In this document: piece after piece, positions 6,771-14,969 of the stretch
Numbering within the stretch: the stretch's first letter is position 1
How the letters are laid out: each line of letters begins with the position of its first letter
Source: a virus
Length of the DNA: 22,831 nucleotides
IMG/VR virus record: IMGVR_UViG_3300020446_000086
Span: 1-22,831 of that record
Strand: one strand, 5' to 3'
Program-made: the position numbers and the translations under genes
Notes under the pieces: model-generated
What the model was told of the DNA's origin: nothing
The model's database searches: none
Seen by the model: only the letters and a program-made list of their open reading frames with translations

Positions 6771-7127
6771 ATGGAATTGTATATTAATATACCGGGAGAC
6801 CCAAACTATGACCCTAAAATTGTCTCTTCTCAAAATGAGGTAGAGCAACTTAAAACGCAAATAGAAATGATTCTATTTACGAAAAAAGGAGATGTAATGG
6901 GCAATCCTAATTTTGGTGCTAATATAGAAGATTTAATATATGAGTTTAATTTTAATGAAGATAGTTTAAAAAGAGAAATAATGGAGCAGCTTATGAGTTA
7001 TTGTCCTCTTTCAAATAAATATAATGTTAAGGTAGATGTAAAATTTACTAGAGGACTTATAAGAGATGCTGCAAAACTAGAAATTACTATTGATAATAAA
7101 AAGGCAGTAGAAGTTTTAGTAACATAA
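6771..7127 (+). CDS. gp25: Baseplate wedge protein gp25-like
   Basis: Small baseplate wedge protein that, in T4, helps clamp the inner wedge and is related to the sheath-initiating TssE/gpW-gp25 family. At 118 residues it is near the family size (T4 gp25 is 132). The diagnostic stretch is in the middle: IEMILFTKKGDVMGNPNFG followed by ANIEDLIYEFN, which is the family pattern of a helix leading to a G-(E/D)-x(3)-(N/P)-x-F-G-turn. A helix (SLKREIMEQLMSYC) and two closing strands (VKVDVKF, AAKLEITI) follow. GATAAATA (6759-6766), a possible NATAAATA late-promoter box, sits 4 nt before the ATG. The gp6-like gene follows after 18 nt, the standard pairing in contractile phages. Confidence 0.9.
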   Translation: MELYINIPGDPNYDPKIVSSQNEVEQLKTQIEMILFTKKGDVMGNPNFGANIEDLIYEFNFNEDSLKREIMEQLMSYCPLSNKYNVKVDVKFTRGLIRDAAKLEITIDNKKAVEVLVT

Positions 7128-7145
7128 AAAAATTAAAAAATAAAA

Positions 7146-8999
7146 ATGGCTGAATTCAAATTCATAGATAGGGCTAGAACAACCGCAGAAAAAATATTAG
7201 AGGATAGTAAAATCTATCTTGGAAGAGTGTATGAAAGGGCTGGGGATTTTTTAACTACAGCATCTCCTTTTACTCAAATTTTAGAGGTGATGGCTGAAAT
7301 CAATGAACTTTTAATGTTCTACATCGAAGATTCTACAGTAGAACAAAACATATATACTGCACAGCATCCAGAATCTATATATGGTTTATCTAGACTAACA
7401 GGTCACGATCCAACCAGAGGGTTTGCCGCAACAGGAGAAGTTAGGTTTAGATGGAAAGCAGGTGTTGTTGAAAATGTAGCTGGTGAAAATTTAATAATTG
7501 CTAAAAATACAAAAATACAATACGATAATAATGGTCAACCCTATTTTTTAAGAACCTCTAAAGATGAGTTTCTTTTACCAAAAACAAGCACTAATTGGAT
7601 ACAGGCTAGTATATGTCAAGGAGAATTACTTAAACAAACAGTTACAGGCACAGGAGAACCTATGCAAAGTTTTAATATAAAAACAAATGGAATGACAGAC
7701 CATTCTGGTTGCAAAGTTTCTGTTAATGGTGAACAATGGACAAAGTTTGATAGTATGTATGAAATGAGACCTACTGACAAGGGTGTATTAATTAAAACAG
7801 GAATAAGCGGTGGAATTGATATTTATTTTGGAACAGGAAATTTTGGAGTTATTCCTCCAGAAGGGTCAACAATAGAATTAGAATATATTAAATGTTCAGG
7901 TGCTGAAGGAAATCTTAATCAATCTGGAGATTTAACATTTACGTTTACAGATAGTGCCTTTGATTCTTTGGGAAATGAATATGACCTTAATGAATTTTTG
8001 GACTCAGAAACAATTGTAACCCCTTTTATGGGAGCAAATGCTGAAAGCCTTGAATTTACAAAAATGATGACGCCGATGGCAAGTAAAAGTTATGTTCTTT
8101 CTAACCCAGATAATTATGAGTATTTTCTGTCTAAATATGCTCAATTCAGTTATTTAGACGTTTATAACACGACAGATGATGGTTATTTAGATGATGATAA
8201 CGTGATGTATATTTTTGCAATTCCAGATTTAGAAAAAAGATTATTAAAAGGTACAGACTATTTTTCGGTTCCTATCGAAGAGTTTTTCTTTAATAAGAGC
8301 GAAACTGATAGGTTCTTGGGGGTAATAGAAGATAGTGGACAACAAATGGTAACAAGTGAAGCATTATTTGTAGAGCCTCAGGCTGTTAAATATAGAATGG
8401 ATATATCTATAAGATGGTTTGAGGGTTTTAAACAAGACGATATTTTTAATGATATTAGAACTGCTATTAGTAATTATTTACTTAAAATAGTTAGAAGAGA
8501 TAAACTGCCGAAGAGTGACATAGTCGCACTTATCGAAGCAGTTCCGGGGGTTGATGCCGTAAATGTTCAATTTGTATCAAGTGTTGAAGAAGAGGCTAGA
8601 AGAAACGGATATTATACATACAAACAAGTGACTGTTACCCCCACAACCCCCGAGCTAGAAGGAGGCGAAGGAGAACAAAAAAGACTTGTATTCTTTAAAA
8701 GAATTGAAGAGATTAAAAAAGTAACACTTGACAGACCAGAAATGTTAATTCCGGTAAGCGGTGAACAGTCTGTAAAAGATTGGTACAATAAAATAGGATT
8801 GGATAAATACGGAGATATTATTTTGGACAAAGAAGAGGTTGCCGTGTTCAGAGGAGGTTGGGAAGACCGAAACGGAGATTTAGTAAAAGATGAACCTTCC
8901 GTTGGAGAAATGGCTTCTTTATCTATTTACTTTGATAACCCTCCTGTTCCTCAAACAATTTATAGTAGAATTCAATCAGGAAATAGAAGAGCATTATAA
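7146..8999 (+). CDS. gp6: Baseplate wedge protein gp6-like (baseplate J family)
   Basis: Main structural protein of the inner baseplate ring. It is 617 residues long, compared with 660 for T4 gp6. The N-terminal helical part (about residues 5-90, with TASPFTQILEVMAEINELL and a SRLTGHDPTRGFAATGEV turn) is characteristic of the gp6/J family. Beta domains follow. At about residues 400-480 comes the usual C-terminal core: a VEPQAVKYRMDISIRWFEG strand pair, a helix IFNDIRTAISNYL, then KSDIVALIEAVPGVDAVNV. The last 130 residues are a charged extension ending NPPVPQTIYSRIQSGNRRAL. The start has the A-rich leader AAAAAATAAAA directly upstream (7135-7145). Its stop overlaps the next start by 1 nt (TAATG). 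Confidence 0.9.
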   Translation: MAEFKFIDRARTTAEKILEDSKIYLGRVYERAGDFLTTASPFTQILEVMAEINELLMFYIEDSTVEQNIYTAQHPESIYGLSRLTGHDPTRGFAATGEVRFRWKAGVVENVAGENLIIAKNTKIQYDNNGQPYFLRTSKDEFLLPKTSTNWIQASICQGELLKQTVTGTGEPMQSFNIKTNGMTDHSGCKVSVNGEQWTKFDSMYEMRPTDKGVLIKTGISGGIDIYFGTGNFGVIPPEGSTIELEYIKCSGAEGNLNQSGDLTFTFTDSAFDSLGNEYDLNEFLDSETIVTPFMGANAESLEFTKMMTPMASKSYVLSNPDNYEYFLSKYAQFSYLDVYNTTDDGYLDDDNVMYIFAIPDLEKRLLKGTDYFSVPIEEFFFNKSETDRFLGVIEDSGQQMVTSEALFVEPQAVKYRMDISIRWFEGFKQDDIFNDIRTAISNYLLKIVRRDKLPKSDIVALIEAVPGVDAVNVQFVSSVEEEARRNGYYTYKQVTVTPTTPELEGGEGEQKRLVFFKRIEEIKKVTLDRPEMLIPVSGEQSVKDWYNKIGLDKYGDIILDKEEVAVFRGGWEDRNGDLVKDEPSVGEMASLSIYFDNPPVPQTIYSRIQSGNRRAL

Positions 9000-9286
9000 T
9001 GAGTAATTACGGATCAGGCAAAATAGTAAGAGGTTTAAAAAAATACAAAACACCTAAGAAATATAGTGTTAAAAAGTCTAGAAAAGATGATAAAAAATAT
9101 CTTGGATATGATTATTCAGATACTATTATTAAAAGTTCTGTTTCTAGTCACATATTAAGAAACGATACGGTGAATAGGTTTATTGGTTTCATTCAAGACT
9201 ATTTTATGAATACCATAAAGCAGATTAGAATGATGAAAAACTGGAAAAATTACACTGTAGAAAAAGACGATAAATACATTAGATAA
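8999..9286 (+). CDS. Small, very basic hypothetical protein between gp6 and gp7-like genes
   Basis: A 95-residue protein that overlaps both neighbours by 1 nt through TAATG junctions, so it is almost certainly translated by coupling with them. Its first 40 residues are extremely Lys-rich (KKYKTPKKYSVKKSRKDDKKY) and likely disordered or RNA- or protein-binding. The second half could form a helix (FIGFIQDYFMNTIKQIRMMK). There is no known motif. In T4 no small gene sits between genes 6 and 7, so this may be a wedge accessory or assembly factor. Real gene very likely, function unknown. Confidence 0.75.
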   Translation: MSNYGSGKIVRGLKKYKTPKKYSVKKSRKDDKKYLGYDYSDTIIKSSVSSHILRNDTVNRFIGFIQDYFMNTIKQIRMMKNWKNYTVEKDDKYIR

Positions 9287-12200
9287 TGGAAGAGTATAAA
9301 AATTTAAGATTTTTTAATGGTACTCAAAACGAATTAAATCTTGATTTAGATGAAGATGGTATTTGGAGAGGGACTATTCATTTGCCTGAAGTTTCTGTAG
9401 GTTTATATGAAACTCTGAATATTTTTATATTAGAAGAGGTTAGAGATTCTAATGGACTTCCATTTTTTAGTACTCCTATTTCTACACAACTGTATCCTTC
9501 TGGTTCTAAATTTAAAATAGAGTGGGCTGACTCAAAAAGAAGTATTAGTAAAGATATTTTTATATATGATGCTAAACTAGAAAACAATGTTGTAAAAATC
9601 AATGAATATAGTTCTTTCAAATTAGATACGCTAGATCACACTGGAGTATCCCCCTTTGTTGATGGAGATATCAAAGAGGTTGCACAATATTTTAACGATG
9701 CTTTTCAAATTAATGTAGCTTTAAAGTCTGCACATGAAAAAACACATAATAGAACACTTAAAATTACTGATACAAGTACTGATAGGGTAGTTGCTAGAAT
9801 TGGAATATATGGAGAAACGGTAGCTGAAGATGAAAGGTTTAGAGACCTTTTACAAAATTTTGGAGCAAGTTTAGATGATGGAGATTTTATGCTATTCAAA
9901 GAGCATGATATTAGTGAATATAGCCCGGACTATATTTTGTTAAATCGTAAAAGAAAAGAACTTCTTTTAGAATTACACAACATAAAACCCTTTGTAGGAA
10001 CATATAAAGCTGTTCTAAACGCTATTGACTTTTTTGGATATAACAATATAACATTAAAAGAATATTGGTTAAATATAAATCAAGACAGTGATAGCTTTGG
10101 AAAATTAAAAGCTGTTCCGGTTCCTGATGTAAATACCGGTTTTTCTTACAAAAAGAGAAAGAAATTTAATTTGCCTTCTTCAACTATGAAGAAGACTAGC
10201 AGATTTTCTTTAGTTTATAAATTAAACCAACCTACGGGAGAATTTGATCAGTGGGATATTCCTGAAGTAGATGAGGTTTTTGATTTTACACCTGAAGAAA
10301 TATTAATAAAATTATATGGTCTTAAAAATAAACTTCAAAGAGAGTATCTCCCATTACAGGCTAAAATTGTAGATATAACAGGAGAAGGAAGTTATTTTGA
10401 CCAAAAAAATATAAACACTTGGAATAATCAACAGTCTATTGTTTCGTTTGACGAAGGTAAAAAAGTAGAATTTGAAATATTTCCAAAAGATAAACAATTA
10501 TATGTAGAAAGTTATGCTCTTGTAAATAAAGGAGATGTTTTAATAGGTGCAACTGGACACACAAGAGTAGAATTTGGAGAATTTGGAAGTTTGAATAAAA
10601 ACTACAAATATCTAGGTACTGTTGCATCTGCGACAAACACAAATGCAGAATATATTACTTCAAAAGTAATTGCAGGTTATAGACTTAGAATAAAATCTTA
10701 TGAGTATGACCCTGGAAACCCAGATAACCCGCTGGCCACTTCGATTAACGGTACAGATTTACAAGTAGGTAATTATATTAAAGCTGATAATGGTGATTTT
10801 GTAGAAATTGTAAATATTCAAACTTCTAGTGGTAACTTATTAATTGATATCGATCCTTCGTTTGTTTGGAATTCTTCTTATGAATTTAACGATGAGGCAC
10901 TCGCAATTTCAGCACCTGGTACCCAAACAGGAACTACAACAATATTACCTTCATGGAACCTTGAGAATTCAAATCATGAAAACGAAATAGTTTTAAATGA
11001 TATTGAAAACTTTTATAACGAATATTATGATGTTAGCAAAAACGTATGGAACGATAATCTTTTTGGACACTATGACATTCCAGTAGGGGCACCTCTTATT
11101 TTAAAATGTACTTCCCTTCCTCAAAGTTGGGATAGCGCTGAATTTTTATGGAATGATTCTAAAGACCCATATATAACTTGGGATAATTGGTGGCAACAAC
11201 ATGTTTATGAAATAGAATGGCAAATAGATGGACCTAACGGATATTCACAAACATTTAGAGGACCTGTCGGTTATTACGAATCTGATGGAGTACCAGCCCC
11301 TAATGAAACATATACTTTTCATCCTGAATTTTTGGAATTAGGAATTATGGTTCCGTTTGAGGGTGAATATGATGTAACTATTAAATTAATGGACCTTTAT
11401 GGTTTTACAAGTTTTGACAAAAAAGAAAAAATGTTTGATGTTAAACTAAAGCCTTTAGAACTTTATGGAATATATCAATGGAAAGACATTCACAATTGGA
11501 ATACATGGAAATCTCCATGGGAAGAGAGTGGAGGATATTGGGACCTTGCAACTGAAAATTTAGAAAATGTTCAAAATAGTCATCAGAGTCTTTACTTAAC
11601 AATGGATAGGGCTAATTATCTACATGACCTCAGTCAAGGTAGAAGGTTTTCAATGGTTAGAAGATATATTGATTTAGACCCAACCAATCCTACAGGTTAT
11701 TTAGAAACAGGAGGTCCCTATTTATGGGAAGAATTAGATGATATACAATGGTTAGATGGTAAACATAATTGGTGGAATGCTACAAGGGTTGGTATGGACT
11801 TAACCTCTAGTTTTAAAATGAAATATATTTTTCAAGGAAATCAATTGGTGATAGAGCATCTTAACCCAACTTCTAAGCAAATGGAAATAGGATATCATGT
11901 GATAACTTCACCGACACCAGTAGATGTTTATGACCTTCCAGCATGGCAAGCAATTGCAGATGAACTAAACGCATCAACAGACCCTGTAATAGAAAAATTT
12001 AATTATAACCCTGTTTATGAAGATACTAATAATGATGGTACAAACGATGAATTTCATTTTATTTTAGCGGTTGGTAAAAATTATTCTTTAAATAATGATT
12101 TTGAAACAGTTGAATTAAATCAAAATACAGCATCTTCTCCAGGTTTAATATTAGGAGAGGTTCATTATGTTCCATATAACCCTACATTTGATACGACAAG

Positions 12201-12459
12201 AATAATAAATGGATGTGCAGATGTTGAAAGGTCAACTCATGTCACTGTTTCTTATGATAAAAGTGAGATGCCAGGTATAAAGAGCATGGTCTGGAAGATA
12301 TATAACGATACTAACCCGAATTTTAATGATATATATTATGATAATATGTGGTTAACTTATGTTTTTAAAAACCCAGGAGCTTATAGAATAGCTTTAGAGG
12401 TGGAAGATACTAATGGCAACAAGAATTCCACAGAAAAAAACATGATATTTGTAAAATAA
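9286..12459 (+). CDS. Large baseplate wedge protein with gpI/gp7-like segment and PKD/Ig-like C-terminal domains
   Basis: This is 1057 residues long, similar to T4 gp7 (1032). Residues about 1-210 are beta-rich. Residues about 222-265 (LLNRKRKELLLELHN, KPFVGTYKAVLNAIDFFGY, LKEYWLN) look like the helical core of tail protein I/gp7, which joins the wedge to gp6. Long beta-rich segments follow, including two PKD/Ig-like stretches. One, at about 640-725, runs from YEIEWQIDGPNG to EGEYDVTIKLMDLYG. The other, at the C terminus, is about 985-1057 with VSYDKSEMPGIKSMVWKI and YRIALEVEDTNGN. The region from about 620 to 860 is unusually rich in Trp (YITWDNWWQQ, YQWKDIHNWNTWKSPW). It starts by 1-nt overlap. 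GATAAATA at 9269-9276 lies just upstream but within coding sequence, so I do not call it a promoter. Confidence 0.72.
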   Translation: MEEYKNLRFFNGTQNELNLDLDEDGIWRGTIHLPEVSVGLYETLNIFILEEVRDSNGLPFFSTPISTQLYPSGSKFKIEWADSKRSISKDIFIYDAKLENNVVKINEYSSFKLDTLDHTGVSPFVDGDIKEVAQYFNDAFQINVALKSAHEKTHNRTLKITDTSTDRVVARIGIYGETVAEDERFRDLLQNFGASLDDGDFMLFKEHDISEYSPDYILLNRKRKELLLELHNIKPFVGTYKAVLNAIDFFGYNNITLKEYWLNINQDSDSFGKLKAVPVPDVNTGFSYKKRKKFNLPSSTMKKTSRFSLVYKLNQPTGEFDQWDIPEVDEVFDFTPEEILIKLYGLKNKLQREYLPLQAKIVDITGEGSYFDQKNINTWNNQQSIVSFDEGKKVEFEIFPKDKQLYVESYALVNKGDVLIGATGHTRVEFGEFGSLNKNYKYLGTVASATNTNAEYITSKVIAGYRLRIKSYEYDPGNPDNPLATSINGTDLQVGNYIKADNGDFVEIVNIQTSSGNLLIDIDPSFVWNSSYEFNDEALAISAPGTQTGTTTILPSWNLENSNHENEIVLNDIENFYNEYYDVSKNVWNDNLFGHYDIPVGAPLILKCTSLPQSWDSAEFLWNDSKDPYITWDNWWQQHVYEIEWQIDGPNGYSQTFRGPVGYYESDGVPAPNETYTFHPEFLELGIMVPFEGEYDVTIKLMDLYGFTSFDKKEKMFDVKLKPLELYGIYQWKDIHNWNTWKSPWEESGGYWDLATENLENVQNSHQSLYLTMDRANYLHDLSQGRRFSMVRRYIDLDPTNPTGYLETGGPYLWEELDDIQWLDGKHNWWNATRVGMDLTSSFKMKYIFQGNQLVIEHLNPTSKQMEIGYHVITSPTPVDVYDLPAWQAIADELNASTDPVIEKFNYNPVYEDTNNDGTNDEFHFILAVGKNYSLNNDFETVELNQNTASSPGLILGEVHYVPYNPTFDTTRIINGCADVERSTHVTVSYDKSEMPGIKSMVWKIYNDTNPNFNDIYYDNMWLTYVFKNPGAYRIALEVEDTNGNKNSTEKNMIFVK

Positions 12460-12471
12460 AAAAAATAAAAA

Positions 12472-13023
12472 ATGGCAGTTACAGAAATTTTAGGAACAGA
12501 TTCACTATCTTCATCAAGAGTTACAATAAATGATAATTTTTTAGATGTACAGGATGAAATAGGGGATTTGAAAGGACTATTAAACCCAGCAACAAATCAA
12601 TTAAATAACGTAGATATTACGGCAAAATCTATAACTATTTCAGGTTCTCCTGGTACCGCAACTCTTTTAGCTACTACAGCAACATCATTAGATGTTACTG
12701 GAAATACAAAGATTGACGGAGCAGTTATAAAAGCCGGAGTACAAGGATCTATCGGTTCTGGTATTCCATCAATGCCAACAACTCTTGCTCATTCAACATA
12801 TTTTGTTGATTTAGCAAATGCTACGGCACAGACAATTAACTTAGGTTCTGGAGCAGATGGTCAGGAAATTATGATGATCGCTACTTCTGTAGGAGCAGTT
12901 GATGCCAACGCTATCGCGGCGGCAACATCCGTTGACTTTGATGAAATAGGATCTGCATTAACTTTGAGATTCTTTGTTAATAGTTGGTATGTTGTAGGTT
13001 CTCATAAGTGTACAATAACATAA
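12472..13023 (+). CDS. Small beta-rich structural protein, possible fibre or decoration protein
   Basis: A 183-residue protein. It begins with a short helical region (SSSRVTINDNFLDVQDEIGDLKGLL) and a run of Ser/Thr-rich beta strands (ITAKSITISGSPGTATLLATT) of the kind seen at the start of phage fibre or whisker-type proteins. It ends with strands such as TINLGSGADGQEIMMIATS and FFVNSWYVVGSHKCTIT. It is rich in Ala, Thr and Ser and poor in Lys, unlike its neighbours. The A-rich leader AAAAAATAAAAA touches the ATG. Trimeric beta structure is plausible from composition but not proven. Confidence 0.65.
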   Translation: MAVTEILGTDSLSSSRVTINDNFLDVQDEIGDLKGLLNPATNQLNNVDITAKSITISGSPGTATLLATTATSLDVTGNTKIDGAVIKAGVQGSIGSGIPSMPTTLAHSTYFVDLANATAQTINLGSGADGQEIMMIATSVGAVDANAIAAATSVDFDEIGSALTLRFFVNSWYVVGSHKCTIT

Positions 13024-13040
13024 TAAAAACAAAAGAGTAG

Positions 13041-14963
13041 ATGGCAACACCGTTAGTAAGAATACCACAATTACAGGGAGGAACTATGTATGCTTTTGCT
13101 AGTGGAACTAGAGATTTAACAAAGGCATTCAATAACCCCGACTTAAAGTTTGACTTTACAAAGTACGCACTATTAGATTTGCCTAATTTTCAGGCTCCTT
13201 CAAGTGGGGAAAATACTATTCAATATAATAGTCTAGTAGAACATAGCGGTCTTAACTTTGTTCCCACAACTCAAGCAAATATAGATTTTGCCCAAACCTT
13301 TCAAAATTATGCGCTTAACCTAGAAGAGCTTCTTTTACAAGACGATGATTTTGATTCAGCACTATTACACACAGATGCTGAGAAAATATTTTTTAAATTA
13401 CTAGAAAAAAGTGGAGCTATTAGGTTTAAATCTGCCGACTCTAATGAATCTACAACTGGTGGTTTATTTACTGAAGAGTTTAATGCTGCTGGAACAGGAG
13501 CTGATTATGAAAGGGTTATAAAATATTTAGGAACAATAGATGTAAATAACGACATTCAATATAAAGGAAATGCATATCACGAAATATATGTAAATGTTCC
13601 TTCTAGTATTGGTTTTACGCCTACTGTTCTATTTAATACAACAGACTATAATTCTACACAGAATTCTATATTGGGTGCACCAGAAATAAACGGAAGAGCT
13701 GGAACTACACACCCAGACCCTAATCTTAATATGAACACTCTATCTGATTTAGCGGGTAGTGAGTATGATATTAATGTTAATACCACGACAAGTTTAGGTA
13801 TTGAATGGGCAATAGATAATTATACCAATATAGTAAATGACCCTAAAGTTAATGACCTACAAGATTTTGCTAAAAAAGGAGATGATTTTAGATTTAATGC
13901 AATATTAATCTATTATGATATATACAGTGAATCGGTTCCAGCAAATAGGTCTACTAATTTGTATGGTATATTAATATTAGACAATCCACAAGATAACCCT
14001 GGGGCATCTGCAAGTTCTTATATTCCTGAACTTATTAAATATAAACCAAACGAAATTACCGGTTTAAATGGTAACGCTTTCGGTTTAAAATTAAATCTTA
14101 AATTTAACTCATCTCTTGATAATGTTGGTGTTGAAGTAAATATCAATGACTTTACAACATTTTCAATGGACCTTTTTATGGACACTACAAGTTCACTCGA
14201 ACATGCTGCTAAGGTTTTAAGAGATGCAAACATAAGATATACAACAATAGCAAAAAGATTAGACGACGTTGAAGCTTTAGTAACTTCGACTGACACGATA
14301 TTAGAATTAAAACAGAGACTAACTTCATTAGAAACAACCTATGAAAATGCAAAAACAAATTTAGCAGATTCAGATTCTCTTTTACAATTAATAACAAATA
14401 CAAATACAAGACTTAAAGATGTTATAGCTGGTAAAATAGACTCAGAACTTCAATATAATACTGATGTAATTTTTAGTGGTCCTGGAATAGTAGTTGATAA
14501 ATCTGTTTCAAACAAAATAAAAATTAAAAACGATCAAAAAGGATATTTGTTTAATAAGCCTTTCAGGTGGAATGAAAATACAGGTTCTGTTTACACATTA
14601 ATTAGTGATGTTGATAAATATGACCCAGCCACTGCAACAAGTTATGGAATATGGACTAGACTAAAAGATTTTTCAAATCAACTTAGAATGGTAGGTTTAG
14701 TAGACACCAACGTTGCCGATAATAATATAAATATATACCTTGACGACAAATTAGTTAAATGGAGTGAAGGACAAACCTTTAAAATTGTTTTTGAAAATTT
14801 GGATACAGATGGATACAACATCATTGTATGGACCGACTTTTTAAATAATTTTAATACACAAGTAGGTAGTATAAGTGCTGCTGATTTAAGTAGCGACCCT
14901 TATTTTGAAATAGTTTGTTTAAATGAAGCGAATCTTAGTTTCGCAATTGACATAATAAGATAA
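13041..14963 (+). CDS. Structural protein with central coiled coil, probable baseplate or fibre component
   Basis: A 640-residue protein. The N-terminal domain (about 1-380) is mixed alpha/beta and rich in Asn, Asp and Thr, with no enzymatic motif. Residues about 383-466 are a long heptad-like region (AKRLDDVEALV, ILELKQRLTSLETTYENAK, LLQLITNTNTRLKDVI), suggesting an oligomeric, perhaps trimeric, stalk. The C-terminal domain (about 470-640) starts with beta strands (VIFSGPGIVVDKSVSNKIKI) and ends in strands, like a trimeric head or attachment domain. Head-stalk-head layout and position after the wedge genes fit an outer baseplate or short fibre protein. I cannot tie it to a named T4 protein. 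Confidence 0.65.
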   Translation: MATPLVRIPQLQGGTMYAFASGTRDLTKAFNNPDLKFDFTKYALLDLPNFQAPSSGENTIQYNSLVEHSGLNFVPTTQANIDFAQTFQNYALNLEELLLQDDDFDSALLHTDAEKIFFKLLEKSGAIRFKSADSNESTTGGLFTEEFNAAGTGADYERVIKYLGTIDVNNDIQYKGNAYHEIYVNVPSSIGFTPTVLFNTTDYNSTQNSILGAPEINGRAGTTHPDPNLNMNTLSDLAGSEYDINVNTTTSLGIEWAIDNYTNIVNDPKVNDLQDFAKKGDDFRFNAILIYYDIYSESVPANRSTNLYGILILDNPQDNPGASASSYIPELIKYKPNEITGLNGNAFGLKLNLKFNSSLDNVGVEVNINDFTTFSMDLFMDTTSSLEHAAKVLRDANIRYTTIAKRLDDVEALVTSTDTILELKQRLTSLETTYENAKTNLADSDSLLQLITNTNTRLKDVIAGKIDSELQYNTDVIFSGPGIVVDKSVSNKIKIKNDQKGYLFNKPFRWNENTGSVYTLISDVDKYDPATATSYGIWTRLKDFSNQLRMVGLVDTNVADNNINIYLDDKLVKWSEGQTFKIVFENLDTDGYNIIVWTDFLNNFNTQVGSISAADLSSDPYFEIVCLNEANLSFAIDIIR

Positions 14964-14969
14964 TAATAG

